In this document: positions 18,887 to 27,086 of the stretch, in pieces
Layout of the letters: the number at the start of each line of letters is the position of its first letter
Position numbering within the stretch: position 1 is the first letter of the stretch
NCBI RefSeq assembly: GCF_014982745.1
Contig: NZ_JADCKA010000001.1
Location: 124,001-188,000 of the forward strand
DNA: 64,000 nt
Reading direction: 5' to 3'
Source of the DNA: Gallibacter intestinalis
GTDB lineage: Bacteria > Bacillota > Clostridia > Peptostreptococcales > Anaerovoracaceae
Notes under the pieces: generated by a model
Seen by the model: only the letters and a program-made list of their open reading frames with translations
What the model was told of the DNA's origin: nothing
Database searches by the model: none
Made by a program: the position numbers and the translations under genes

Positions 18887-18914
18887 GCCATCGGCCGGAG
18901 GTTCCGTCCGGTGG
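18887..18914 (+). other. GC-rich hairpin between coaX and dusB
   Basis: An imperfect stem of about 11 bp pairs GCCATCGGCCGGA with TCCGGTGGC across a GGTTCCG-like loop. No T-run follows, so it is not a standard terminator. It may partly insulate dusB from the upstream genes. Confidence 0.4.
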
Positions 18915-18946
18915 CTCAGTTGATTTAAGATAAAAGTGAGGTAATT

Positions 18947-19906
18947 ATGCCACAGATTGGCGGAGTAAAACTTGATAATCCTTTTCTCGCGGCACCTCTT
19001 GCAGGAGTGACCGATGCCCCTACGAGGCTTTTGGCAAAGGAAATGGGGGCGGCTTTAGTTTATTCGGAAATGATAAGCGGCAAGGGCCTTATATATAAAA
19101 ACAAGAACACTGAGGACCTTCTCAGAATATATGAGGAGGAAAAGCCGGTTGCTTTTCAGATATTTGGCTCAGAGCCGGAAGTCATGGCTACAACTGCAAA
19201 GCTGCTTAAGGATAGGGAAAATGCAATACTTGATATAAACATGGGATGTCCTGTGCCTAAGGTTGTAAAAAACGGTGAAGGGTCGGCTCTTATGAAGACT
19301 CCTGAACTTATCTATGATATTGTAAAGGCGGTTGTATCAGAAGCGGGAAAGCCAGTTACCGTTAAAATAAGAACGGGCTGGGATGAAAACAGCATCAACT
19401 GCGTTCAGGTTGCTAAGACTGCCGAAAAAGCTGGCGCTGCTGCTGTGGCGGTTCACGGCAGGACAAGGATGCAGTATTATTCGGGCAAGGCGGATTGGAA
19501 TGCAATTAAAGAGGTTAGAGAAGCTTTAGATATTCCTGTAATCGGTAATGGTGATATATTTTCCGGTGAGGATGCCATGAGAATGATGGAATACACGGGC
19601 TGTGAAATGGTTATGATAGGTAGAGGAATGCTTGGAAATCCGTGGATCTTCCGAGAATGTCTAGCGCTGTGGGAAGGCCGTGAAAAGCCTGCCAAGGTTA
19701 CAGCCGATGATAGAAAAGCAATGATGATAAGGCATCTGAATATGCTTATGGACATTAAAGGTGAGCGTACCGCTGTAAAGGAAATGAGAAAACATGTGGG
19801 CTGGTATACAAAGGGAATGCTAGGCAGTGCTTCCTTCAGAAGAGAAATAAATCAGATTGATGAAGCAGCTCCGCTTATAGAGAAAATAGAGGGGCTTGGA
19901 AAATAA
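18947..19906 (+). CDS. dusB: tRNA-dihydrouridine synthase B
   Basis: DusB reduces uridines in the tRNA D-loop using FMN and NADPH. The 319-residue TIM barrel starts with the N-terminal family pattern NPFLAAPLAGVTDAP. It carries NMGCPVPKVVKNGEGSALM near 98-116, where the Cys is the active-site acid. FMN-phosphate motifs appear as VAVHGRTRMQYYSG and IGNGDIFSGEDA, then GCEMVMIGRGMLGNPWIF. GTGAGGTAATT precedes the ATG. Confidence 0.95.
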   Translation: MPQIGGVKLDNPFLAAPLAGVTDAPTRLLAKEMGAALVYSEMISGKGLIYKNKNTEDLLRIYEEEKPVAFQIFGSEPEVMATTAKLLKDRENAILDINMGCPVPKVVKNGEGSALMKTPELIYDIVKAVVSEAGKPVTVKIRTGWDENSINCVQVAKTAEKAGAAAVAVHGRTRMQYYSGKADWNAIKEVREALDIPVIGNGDIFSGEDAMRMMEYTGCEMVMIGRGMLGNPWIFRECLALWEGREKPAKVTADDRKAMMIRHLNMLMDIKGERTAVKEMRKHVGWYTKGMLGSASFRREINQIDEAAPLIEKIEGLGK

Positions 19907-19920
19907 CAGGAGAACGGAAA

Positions 19921-20403
19921 ATGAGCGTAAGAAGTACATGTAAAGCAATAGTTATACATGAAGGAAAGGTACTTTTAAACAGGTGTCACGATGCGCATAA
20001 CGGTGAGTATTATTCGCTTCCAGGAGGCGGCCAGGAAACTGAGGAATTTTTAGAGGAAGCCATAATTCGTGAGGTCAGAGAGGAAACCGGGTATACGGTA
20101 ATTCCTGAAATGTTTGTGGGCATCGGCGAAGAGATATGCGATGATCCTGTTGTTCACGAAAAGTGGCCTGATTACATTCATAAGATGTACCACATATACC
20201 GTTGCTCTCTTGACACCGATGTGCCGAGGATTGAGCCCACGGAAGTTGACGATATGCAGGATGACTGCCAGTGGGTTGACCTCGAAAGGATACATGAAGT
20301 CGCATTGCTTCCCCAGATGGTTAAGGACAAGTGGGATGAAATGGTAAAAGGACAGCATCCGGTATTTTTGGATTCTGTGCGTTTAGAGTATCATCATGGG
20401 TAA
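19921..20403 (+). CDS. Nudix hydrolase
   Basis: The 160-residue protein has a complete Nudix box G-x5-E-x7-REVREETGY within about residues 38-60, preceded by SLPGGG. The box binds Mg2+ and cuts nucleoside-diphosphate-linked substrates. The substrate is not predictable from the sequence; MutT-like housecleaning is one option. It starts 14 bp after dusB with AGGAGAAC upstream, so the two are likely cotranscribed. Confidence 0.85.
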   Translation: MSVRSTCKAIVIHEGKVLLNRCHDAHNGEYYSLPGGGQETEEFLEEAIIREVREETGYTVIPEMFVGIGEEICDDPVVHEKWPDYIHKMYHIYRCSLDTDVPRIEPTEVDDMQDDCQWVDLERIHEVALLPQMVKDKWDEMVKGQHPVFLDSVRLEYHHG

Positions 20404-20421
20404 TATATATAGATAAATTAC

Positions 20422-20480
20422 ATTTTTATGTACATTTAAATGCCATAAAAATTGCAATGTTAATGCACATGTGATACTAT
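20422..20480 (+). promoter_or_regulatory. Promoter with nested palindromic operator of the toxin-antitoxin pair
   Basis: TTGCAA at 20452-20457 and TACTAT at 20475-20480 are separated by 17 bp. Just upstream ATTTTTATG (20422-20430) faces its exact inverse CATAAAAAT (20444-20452). The perfect palindrome CATTTAAATG (20433-20442) lies between them, on almost the same centre. The outer arm touches the -35 box. This layout suits autorepression by the antitoxin or the complex. Confidence 0.65.
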
Positions 20481-20500
20481 CAAGAAAAAGGAGGTGCAGT

Positions 20501-20770
20501 ATGTCCAGAATAATACCGATAAAAGATTTGCGAGATACAAGCAATATTTCCAAGATGTGTCATGAAGAAAATGAACCGGTTTTTGTAACTAAACATGGTT
20601 ACAGTGACTTGGTAATTATGAGTATAGATACATATGATAAAATAGTTAAAATCGCGCAGACTGATCATGCCATAGCATCTGCAGAAGCTGAAATGGCTGC
20701 AGGTGGTGAGCCGATAGAAGCAAAAGAAGCCTTTAATGAATTGAGGAGGAAGCATTTTGAACAGGTATAA
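20501..20770 (+). CDS. Type II antitoxin, Phd/YefM family
   Basis: This 89-residue protein starts MSRIIPIKDLRDTSNISKMC, the Phd/YefM N-terminal DNA-binding pattern, followed by PVFVTKHGYSDLVIMSIDTYDKI. The C-terminal part should wrap and neutralise the toxin. I placed the start at the ATG with AAGGAGGTG seven bases upstream. An upstream GTG at 20471 lies within the promoter and is unlikely. The gene overlaps the toxin by 14 bp, typical of coupled pairs. Confidence 0.88.
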   Translation: MSRIIPIKDLRDTSNISKMCHEENEPVFVTKHGYSDLVIMSIDTYDKIVKIAQTDHAIASAEAEMAAGGEPIEAKEAFNELRRKHFEQV

Positions 20771-21059
20771 GGTATTAATATCTCCTCAGGCATATAGGGA
20801 GCTTGATTACATATTTGCATATATAAAAAATGAATTTAAGTCAATAGATACAGCGGCAAGCATATTCCTTTCTTTAGAAGAAGCAATTTTGAGCCTTTCG
20901 GAAATGCCGCAAAGGGGAGCGGAAAGGAAAAGCGGTGCATATGCTTACCGAGGATATCGTCAATTGTTTGTAAAAAATTACACTATAATATACAGGATAG
21001 ATGAAGAGATAAAGGAAGTGCTTATAGTGACTATACGGTATGCACATAGCAAGTTTTAG
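20757..21059 (+). CDS. Type II toxin, RelE/ParE superfamily (TTG start)
   Basis: The 100-residue protein has the RelE/ParE fold pattern: VLISPQAYRELDYIFAYIKNEF at the N-terminus, PQRGAERKSGAYAYRGYRQLFVKNYTIIYRID in the middle and a terminal VTIRYAHSKF. Members cut mRNA at the ribosome (RelE) or poison gyrase (ParE); I cannot choose between these here. The start is TTG, seven bases after GAGGAGG inside the antitoxin gene. A strong terminator overlaps the stop. Confidence 0.85.
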   Translation: MNRYKVLISPQAYRELDYIFAYIKNEFKSIDTAASIFLSLEEAILSLSEMPQRGAERKSGAYAYRGYRQLFVKNYTIIYRIDEEIKEVLIVTIRYAHSKF

Positions 21060-21106
21060 ACCGATGAACAGTAGTATTGATATTGTTCAATCGGTCTTTT
21101 TTTTTT
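21058..21106 (+). terminator. Terminator after the toxin gene
   Basis: AGACCGAT-GAACA pairs with TGTTC-A-ATCGGTCT across a loop of about 12 bases and is followed by ten T residues. It begins at the toxin stop codon. Confidence 0.92.
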
Positions 21107-21130
21107 ATTGTTTCAATTTTGAAATTGTCA

Positions 21131-21159
21131 TTGACATATTATAAGCACAAGTATATTAT
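21131..21159 (+). promoter_or_regulatory. Promoter of the PadR cassette
   Basis: A perfect TTGACA at 21131-21136 and TATTAT at 21154-21159 are spaced by 17 bp. The transcript starts about 85 bp before the padR ATG. Confidence 0.75.
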
Positions 21160-21202
21160 ATGAAATATAATATTGCTAATCACATAATGTTATATATAAC
21201 AT
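21153..21202. promoter_or_regulatory. PadR-type operator dyads
   Basis: ATGTTATATATAACAT at 21187-21202 is a perfect 16-bp palindrome and matches the ATGT-N8-ACAT form known for PadR operators. A second dyad, ATATTATAT (21153-21161) facing ATATAATAT (21165-21173), overlaps the -10 box. Together they suggest that the first gene of the cassette represses its own transcription. Confidence 0.65.
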
Positions 21203-21251
21203 AGAAAGAAAGCTCAGGTATATGAAATGAAGATTCAGGAGGTGAACAGGC

Positions 21252-21572
21252 ATGGGTTTTAAAATAGAATCCGCCTTGCTTGAAGCATGCGTGCTTTCCG
21301 TAGTTATGAAAGAGGATACCTACGGATATATGCTCACCCAGTCCATGAAAAATGTATTGGATATTTCCGAATCCACCCTGTATCCGGTGCTTAGAAGGCT
21401 GCAAAAGGAAGAATACCTAGCAACCTACGACGAGCCTTTTCAGGGAAGGAACAGAAGGTACTACACCATAACGGACAAGGGAAGAGCAAAATATGCAGAG
21501 TATGTGCAAGAATGGAAGGAGTATAAAGGTAAGATAGACAAAATGCTTGCCGGAGGTGGAAATGATGAATAG
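21252..21572 (+). CDS. PadR-family transcriptional regulator
   Basis: The 106-residue protein is a short PadR-type winged-helix repressor: LLEACVLSVVMKEDTYGYMLTQSM, then SESTLYPVLRRLQKEEYLATY, then RNRRYYTITDKGRAKYAEY. It should sense membrane or envelope stress and repress its own cassette. AGGAGGTG lies before the ATG. It overlaps the next gene, so the three genes from padR to 23098 form one unit. Confidence 0.9.
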   Translation: MGFKIESALLEACVLSVVMKEDTYGYMLTQSMKNVLDISESTLYPVLRRLQKEEYLATYDEPFQGRNRRYYTITDKGRAKYAEYVQEWKEYKGKIDKMLAGGGNDE

Positions 21573-22218
21573 GAATCAGTTTTTAAGCAAACTTGCCGCG
21601 GAACTGTCTTCCCTTCCGAAGGAAGAAATTGAAGCGGCAATGGAATTTTACACAGAATTTCTCGATGATGTGGGAAAGGAAAACGAGGAGGAAGCAATAA
21701 AAAGCCTTGGAGATCCGAAAAAGATTGCTTCTCAGATAAAGGCAGACTATGCGGTAAGACAGATGGATGAGGAAGCAGAAGAAAAGTCGTATTCTCCAAA
21801 GAGAGGGCTTTCAGCGGTCAAGTGGACCCTTTTGGGAATCTTTTCGGCTCCAATCGTGGCGCCATTGGCAATAGCCGCCGGATGCGTAGCAATAGCGCTG
21901 CTTATAGCCTTTCTGGCTATTATCGTATCGGCTGGTATATGCGTAGTGGCTCTTGGCATTTGTGCAGTGGTGCTTATAGTAGTCGGCATAATGTCCGTTC
22001 CCGTATCGGTACCTGCGGCGTTGCTTTTGGCAGGTGTTGGATTGGCAGCCTTAGGTATGACGGTTTTGGCTCTGTCAGGAGTGTTTGCAGCGGCGAGAGC
22101 CATATTTAGAAAAACCGTTATGAGTATGAATAAAACCAGTGAAAAGAGAAGAAAGAGAAAAATCGAAAAGGAAAAAGCCAGACTGATGGCGGAAGGAGGT
22201 GCCGACAGTGAACAGTAA
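21565..22218 (+). CDS. DUF1700/HAAS-domain membrane protein
   Basis: The 217-residue protein starts with a HAAS helical domain (FLSKLAAELSSLPKEEIEAAMEFYTEFLDD, then SLGDPKKIASQI), which is thought to relay signals to PadR partners. Several hydrophobic segments lie at about 85-180 (one cluster of Ile/Ala/Val-rich helices), and a basic C-terminal tail follows. CGGAGGTGG precedes two adjacent ATGs (21562 and 21565). I chose the second for spacing. Members usually come with PadR and DUF4097 genes, as here. Confidence 0.85.
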   Translation: MNRNQFLSKLAAELSSLPKEEIEAAMEFYTEFLDDVGKENEEEAIKSLGDPKKIASQIKADYAVRQMDEEAEEKSYSPKRGLSAVKWTLLGIFSAPIVAPLAIAAGCVAIALLIAFLAIIVSAGICVVALGICAVVLIVVGIMSVPVSVPAALLLAGVGLAALGMTVLALSGVFAAARAIFRKTVMSMNKTSEKRRKRKIEKEKARLMAEGGADSEQ

Positions 22219-23098
22219 GTTTAAGAAGCTGATATGCGTATGCGGTGTAATGATACTGATCGGCATTGTGATGACCGTTGCAGGAATTGCTTCGGGAGGT
22301 GCCACAGATGGTCTGAAAAAGGTTGACGAGAGATATGATTTTATTTCCCTGGGCTATGACCATCTAAATCAGGAAACATATAATCTCAGTGATATAAAAA
22401 GCATCGATATAAATTATGCCTATTGCGATATAAGATTTGTGGAAGGAGATTCCTTTAGAGTAGATGTGACATATACCGATGACATGCCGACACCGGATGT
22501 AACGACAGCAAATGGAACTCTTTCCATAACAGAGGGCAATAGCGGCAAAACTGGAAGCCTTTTAAATATGGAAATGTTCGGGGCAAGGACAAGGTGGCCG
22601 GAAATTTTAGTTACATGTCCAAGGGATGCAAAGCTGGACAGTGTATCAATTAACTCTGATTATTCATCGGTAATTCTTTCCGGTACAGTGTCGTCAAAAA
22701 CAGAAATCAGAAGTGAAAGCGGTGACATAACCCTTAACGGTACACAGCCGGGAGAACTTTCCGTGACAAGTGTAAGCGGCGATATTAATCTTCTTAATCT
22801 GACTACAACAGGGCTTAATATAAACTCGGATAACGGAGATGTGGTTTTAAGCGGTACATTTGCGGGTAACAATGTTATAAGCAGTCAGAACGGAGATGTG
22901 GAAATGGACAGTGCTCTTTCCATGGAAGAGTATACAATTAACATCGACGGCTTTTATGACCTGGAAGTAAACGGAAGCGATTTCGATTATGATGATAATA
23001 TAATGAGCGGAATCTATGAGTATGTCGGTCAAAAGGCGACAAATTCCCTAACCATTAATGGCGGTGGCATAGATGCAGAGTTGAGATTTGCTTACTAA
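22208..23098 (+). CDS. DUF4097-family surface-exposed beta-helix protein (GTG start)
   Basis: The 296-residue protein has an N-terminal membrane anchor (about 8-26) followed by short beta-strand repeats (NGDVVLSG, SGDINLLNL, NGDVEMD), the DUF4097 adhesin-like pattern. I chose the GTG at 22208 because GGAAGGAGGT lies seven bases before it; another in-frame GTG at 22199 overlaps that site. It overlaps the DUF1700 gene by 11 bp. The role is unproven; envelope-stress function is inferred from the cassette. Confidence 0.82.
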   Translation: MNSKFKKLICVCGVMILIGIVMTVAGIASGGATDGLKKVDERYDFISLGYDHLNQETYNLSDIKSIDINYAYCDIRFVEGDSFRVDVTYTDDMPTPDVTTANGTLSITEGNSGKTGSLLNMEMFGARTRWPEILVTCPRDAKLDSVSINSDYSSVILSGTVSSKTEIRSESGDITLNGTQPGELSVTSVSGDINLLNLTTTGLNINSDNGDVVLSGTFAGNNVISSQNGDVEMDSALSMEEYTINIDGFYDLEVNGSDFDYDDNIMSGIYEYVGQKATNSLTINGGGIDAELRFAY

Positions 23099-23181
23099 AG
23101 CAGTATCATATATAGCAGATGGTTAATATAAGTTAGATAAAAGTTGGATGAATTTCCCAAATAGTGAAAAGGAGAGAAAAA

Positions 23182-23814
23182 ATGAGCAAAAACAAGAAAA
23201 TAGTAACTGGCGCAGTAGCGGCAATAGTGGTATTGGCACTTGCCGGAGGAATATGGTGGTACATTGATGAAAGACCAAAAACGCCGGATATAACTGATCA
23301 GGAAGCTCAGCAGATTGCCCTGGAGGATGCCGGTCTGACAGCTGAAAATGCCATGATTACGGTTTCATATGATAATGAGGATAATGAATATGAAGTGGAT
23401 GTAATAAGCGCTGACGGTTCTCAGGAGTACGAATACACCATAAACGGCAAAAACGGTAAGATAAAGGATAAGGAAATGACAACAAGGTCAATTCCAAGCA
23501 CACAGAGCGGTAATGCTGGAACTTCACAGAATGGCACTGCAAATTCTGGAAATTCCGCAGCAAATGCTAACGGAGCAGCCTCTGCAGCCACATTAACCTT
23601 GGAGGATGCAAAAAATGCGGCTCTAAAGGATGGCGGATTTTCTGCTTCCGATGTTAACTTCGTGAAGCAGGAATTTGATGCCGACAGCAACGAATATGAC
23701 GTCGAATATATAGCCACAGATAAGAACGATGGCAAGCAGTACAAGTATGAATATGAAATCAACGCTTCCAATGGCAACATCAACAATAAGAGCAAAGATG
23801 CGGACATTTACTAA
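23182..23814 (+). CDS. Membrane-anchored protein with two PepSY-like domains
   Basis: The 210-residue protein has a signal anchor (about 7-27, IVTGAVAAIVVLALAGGIWW) and two PepSY-like repeats. The first runs from ITDQEAQQIALEDAGL to KNGKIKDKE and the second from LTLEDAKNAALKDGGF to SNGNINNK. A Ser/Gly/Asn/Ala-rich linker joins them. PepSY domains often act as inhibitors or chaperones of secreted proteases. The start is the ATG at 23182, after AAAAGGAG. A terminator follows, and no promoter is evident in the short gap from the DUF4097 gene. Confidence 0.82.
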   Translation: MSKNKKIVTGAVAAIVVLALAGGIWWYIDERPKTPDITDQEAQQIALEDAGLTAENAMITVSYDNEDNEYEVDVISADGSQEYEYTINGKNGKIKDKEMTTRSIPSTQSGNAGTSQNGTANSGNSAANANGAASAATLTLEDAKNAALKDGGFSASDVNFVKQEFDADSNEYDVEYIATDKNDGKQYKYEYEINASNGNINNKSKDADIY

Positions 23815-23846
23815 GGCAGATTTAATTGAATATTGATAATTTTGCG

Positions 23847-23873
23847 AAAACGGGCATACATTGCCCGTTTTTT
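23847..23873 (+). terminator. Terminator after the PepSY gene
   Basis: AAAACGGGCA at 23847-23856 pairs perfectly with TGCCCGTTTT at 23862-23871 across TACAT, with the T-run continuing. Confidence 0.9.
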
Positions 23874-23923
23874 GATATATAATATATTTATAAAGCGCGT
23901 AACTGTGAAAGGAGGAAGACAAT

Positions 23924-24787
23924 ATGGCTAAGAAAAAGACGATCCTCGATCTTTATGAAATGAAAGAAAGAGGCGAACAGGCAGTATGGATGGTACTGTA
24001 TGATTCCATATTTGCAGGATATGCAGAGGCAGCCGGAATGGATATGGTGCTGTGCGGAGATTCACTGGGCATGATGGTTTACGGTAACGAAGGAACGGTT
24101 CCAGTAACCATGGACCAGTGCATCGCCCATTGTCAGGGCGTGAGAAAGGGAGCACCGAACACCTACCTTATTGGAGATATGCCTTTTGGAGCATACCATA
24201 TTAGCTGTGAGGACGCTGTTAAAAATGCGTTGAGATTTTATAAGGAAGCGGATGTTGACGCCATTAAACTTGAAGGCGGAGTTACCGTTGCCGACAAGAT
24301 TAGAGCTATCACAGATGCGGGCATGGTAGTATTCGGACACATAGGACTTACTCCACAGAGCTCTGCTTCCATGGGCGGATTTAAGGCTCAGGGCAGAACA
24401 GTGGAAAGTGCTAAGGCAATTATAGAAGACGCTATCGCTGTATATAAGGCAGGAGCCAGAACACTTCTCCTTGAAGGCGTGCCGGAAGAAGTATGCGCAT
24501 ATGTTCATAAGATGCTTCCGATTCCTGTATATGGCATCGGTGCCGGAGCTGACTGCGATGGTCAGGTTATTCTTGCTGCGGATGCTCTGGGAATGTTCAA
24601 GAACTTCACTCCTAAATTTGCTAAAAAGTATGCGGCTATAGCAGAAGTAGCTACAAAGGGTATGGAAGAATACATTAAGGAAGTTAAGGGAAGAGTTTTC
24701 CCTGCACCTGAACACAAGTATAAAGTATCCGGCGATCAGGCTGAATTTGATAAGCTGTTTGCCGAAATGGAAGAAAAGTTTAAATAA
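23924..24787 (+). CDS. panB: 3-methyl-2-oxobutanoate hydroxymethyltransferase
   Basis: PanB makes ketopantoate from 2-oxoisovalerate and methylene-tetrahydrofolate on the way to pantothenate. The 287-residue TIM barrel has the metal-binding CGDSLGMMVYG near 44-54, PVTMDQ near 60, GDMPFGAYH near 87-95 and KLEGG near 114. It also has GHIGLTPQSS near 136-145 and GIGAGADCDGQ near 205-215. GGAGG lies before the ATG. panC and panD are not adjacent, so complete pantothenate synthesis cannot be inferred. Confidence 0.9.
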   Translation: MAKKKTILDLYEMKERGEQAVWMVLYDSIFAGYAEAAGMDMVLCGDSLGMMVYGNEGTVPVTMDQCIAHCQGVRKGAPNTYLIGDMPFGAYHISCEDAVKNALRFYKEADVDAIKLEGGVTVADKIRAITDAGMVVFGHIGLTPQSSASMGGFKAQGRTVESAKAIIEDAIAVYKAGARTLLLEGVPEEVCAYVHKMLPIPVYGIGAGADCDGQVILAADALGMFKNFTPKFAKKYAAIAEVATKGMEEYIKEVKGRVFPAPEHKYKVSGDQAEFDKLFAEMEEKFK

Positions 24788-24824
24788 AAGTAGGGTCTTG
24801 TAAAGACCGAAAGGAGGGACAATT

Positions 24825-26024
24825 ATGCCGAAAATGGCTGATAGAATGCTGTATATGGAAGATACGGCCAAGATAATAAGAGGTCTCTTCAATGCCATGG
24901 GGGACCCTGAAACAATCTCCTTCGGAGGCGGTGCACCTGCCAGCGAAGGATTGCCTGTAGACCAGGTGAGAGAAATCTGTAACGATGTTATGACCTGGGA
25001 TAAGAGAGGCGTGGAAGCGCTGCAGTACGGCTCCGTGCTGGGAGTTCCTGATTTGAGGAAAGCAGTATGCGATGTGCTTCTCAAACCGAAGGGAATCGAT
25101 GCAGATCCCGATGAAGTTATGATTGTAAACGGCGGACTTGAAACTATGAACCTGCTGTGCCAGGTATATATAAATCCGGGGGATGTTATTCTCGTGGAAT
25201 CCCCTACATTTGTTCACTGCGTGGAGATATTTGAGATGTTCCAGGCAAAGTGCGTTGCAGTTGAGTGTGACGACCAGGGCTTTGTAATGGAAGATCTGGA
25301 AAACAAAATTAAAGAGTACAATCCTAAATTCGTATATGTAATTCCGACCTTCCAAAATCCTACTGGCAAGACGCTTCCTGCGGACAGAAGAGAAAAGCTA
25401 GCAGAATTGGGAAGCAAATACGATGTTATAGTTCTTGAGGATGATCCTTACAGAGAACTGCGATACAGCGGTGAGGATTTGCCTCCGATTAAAAAGTTTG
25501 ATAAGACAGGAAATACCGTATATGCCAACAGCTTTTCCAAAGTATTTTCACCGGGCAGCAGACTGGGCTTTGTATATGCGGACAAGAACATTATAGCAAG
25601 ACTCTTTGATGCAAAGACTGCAACCAACTCTCATACATCAAACTTCGCTCAGGTGGTTTGTGCAGAGTTCTTTAACAGAGGTTACTTCCATGAAAACCTC
25701 AAAAAACTCATCGCAATCCATAAGGAAAGAAGAGATGCTATGATAGCTGCCATCGACAAATATCTGCCGGAAGGTACAAAGAGAGTATTCCCTGACGGCG
25801 GACTGTTCACTTGGGTTGAACTGCCGGGCGGCATCAATACTACGGAGCTTCTCGAAAAGGCTGCGGATTATCATGTGGCATACATCGCTGGTGCAGGATT
25901 CTTTACAGATAAGGATGGAAAGGGTAGCAATGCCATGAGAATTAGTTTCGGTAATGTAAGTCCTGAAAAGATCGACGAGGGTATGAGAAGACTCGGTGAG
26001 CTGATTAAGGCGGAAATGAAATAA
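24825..26024 (+). CDS. PLP-dependent class I/II aminotransferase (LysN/2-aminoadipate type)
   Basis: The 399-residue fold-type I protein has the N-terminal SFGGGAPASEGLP, TFQNPTG near 183-189, the PLP-contact EDDPYRELRYSG near 205-216, and the Schiff-base Lys in NSFSKVFSPGSRLGF near 232-246. This pattern matches the MocR-like and 2-aminoadipate transaminase clade. The true amino acid substrate is unknown. A short non-terminating hairpin (GGTCTT/AAGACC at 24794-24808) separates it from panB, so both are probably in one transcript. GGAGGG lies before the ATG. Confidence 0.85.
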   Translation: MPKMADRMLYMEDTAKIIRGLFNAMGDPETISFGGGAPASEGLPVDQVREICNDVMTWDKRGVEALQYGSVLGVPDLRKAVCDVLLKPKGIDADPDEVMIVNGGLETMNLLCQVYINPGDVILVESPTFVHCVEIFEMFQAKCVAVECDDQGFVMEDLENKIKEYNPKFVYVIPTFQNPTGKTLPADRREKLAELGSKYDVIVLEDDPYRELRYSGEDLPPIKKFDKTGNTVYANSFSKVFSPGSRLGFVYADKNIIARLFDAKTATNSHTSNFAQVVCAEFFNRGYFHENLKKLIAIHKERRDAMIAAIDKYLPEGTKRVFPDGGLFTWVELPGGINTTELLEKAADYHVAYIAGAGFFTDKDGKGSNAMRISFGNVSPEKIDEGMRRLGELIKAEMK

Positions 26025-26050
26025 AGTAATTTTATATATTCCTCGACAAA

Positions 26051-26077
26051 AAAGGACAGGCGTAAAACCTGTCCTTT
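26051..26077. terminator. Bidirectional terminator between aminotransferase and rubrerythrin
   Basis: AAAGGACAGG at 26051-26060 pairs with CCTGTCCTTT at 26068-26077 across CGTAAAA. The A- and T-rich ends serve the two convergent genes. Confidence 0.85.
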
Positions 26078-26099
26078 AAAGTGCGTATTTGCGTGTTAT

Positions 26100-26642
26100 T
26101 TATTTTCCGAAGTATCTCTGGAGAAGTCCTGCAAAAGCTCTTCCATGTCTTGCTTCGTCCTTAGCCATTTCATGAACTGTGTCATGGATAGCATCAAGGT
26201 TGAGCTGCTTAGCCTTTGTAGCGAGGACTTTCTTTCCTTCGCAAGCACCGCATTCAGCGTCAACTCTCATCTGCAGGTTCTTTTCTGTGGAGTCTGTAAC
26301 AACTTCGCCGAGAAGTTCAGCAAATTTTGCAGCATGTTCAGCTTCTTCGTAAGCAGCCTTTTCCCAGTAAAGACCGATTTCAGGGTAGCCTTCTCTGTGA
26401 GCTACTCTTGCCATTGCCAGATACATACCTACTTCTGTGCATTCGCCCATGAAGTTGTCTCTAAGGCCCTGAACGATTTCAGGATCAACGTCCTTGGCAA
26501 CGCCTACAACATGCTCGTCGGCCCAAACCATTTCTCCTTCAACCTTCTTGAATTTATCTGCCGGTACACCGCACTGTGGGCATTTTTCCGGTGGATTGTC
26601 GCCTTCATAAGTATATCCGCAAACTGTGCAAACCCATTTCAT
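26100..26642 (-). CDS. Reverse rubrerythrin
   Basis: The 180-residue protein has an N-terminal rubredoxin domain (Cys5, Cys8, Cys21, Cys24) in front of a ferritin-like diiron domain with ExxH motifs (YEEAEH near 110, KDEARHG near 160). Classical rubrerythrin has these domains in the opposite order. Such proteins reduce O2 and peroxide with NAD(P)H via partners and are induced by oxygen in Clostridia. I placed the start at the ATG at 26642 because AGGAGG lies upstream; an in-frame extension to 26696 has no such site. Confidence 0.93.
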   Translation of the reverse strand: MKWVCTVCGYTYEGDNPPEKCPQCGVPADKFKKVEGEMVWADEHVVGVAKDVDPEIVQGLRDNFMGECTEVGMYLAMARVAHREGYPEIGLYWEKAAYEEAEHAAKFAELLGEVVTDSTEKNLQMRVDAECGACEGKKVLATKAKQLNLDAIHDTVHEMAKDEARHGRAFAGLLQRYFGK

Positions 26643-26710
26643 AATTATTACCTCCTGTTTGTCTTTTCTTATCATTTGTATGCTCATATAAAACAAAATC
26701 TACGATATTT

Positions 26711-26738
26711 ATTATACCATTGAGGCGACCATATTAAA
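26711..26738 (-). promoter_or_regulatory. Probable promoter of reverse rubrerythrin
   Basis: On the minus strand, TATAAT (26711-26716) lies 16 bp from TTTAAT (26733-26738). The -10 box is perfect and the -35 box is weak. I see no clear PerR box. Confidence 0.5.
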
Positions 26739-26815
26739 CATAAAAAATATGTTAATTTACGCTTTTTTGTGGTAATATTTTATGTAGATGTTTGAAAAAT
26801 ACGGAGGTAAGATAA

Positions 26816-27043
26816 ATGGAAGCTAAAATCAAAGAAGTACTTGATCAGATTAGACCGATTCTGCAGAGAGACGGAGGAGATCTGGAATTTGTTGAATACA
26901 CTGAAGATAAGGTGGTTCGCGTAAGACTTCAGGGAGCATGCGCAGGTTGCATGGGAGCACAGATGACCCTTAAGGGTATCGTTGAAAACATCCTTAAGGA
27001 AGCATATCCTGAAGATGTTGCTTACGTTGAAGCTGTACAGTAA
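26816..27043 (+). CDS. NifU C-terminal-domain Fe-S scaffold protein
   Basis: The 75-residue protein is a stand-alone NifU_C domain. It has QRDGGDLEFVEY near 17-28 and the Fe-S ligand pair in GACAGCMGAQ (Cys-x-x-Cys near 41-44). It should assemble or transfer a [4Fe-4S] cluster. It is too short for an Nfu with a degenerate A-type domain. ACGGAGGTAA lies before the ATG. It is upstream of pepV. Confidence 0.92.
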   Translation: MEAKIKEVLDQIRPILQRDGGDLEFVEYTEDKVVRVRLQGACAGCMGAQMTLKGIVENILKEAYPEDVAYVEAVQ

Positions 27044-27086
27044 AGACAGGAAAGCAGTCTAAAGGCTGCGGATAACGGAGGTAAAA

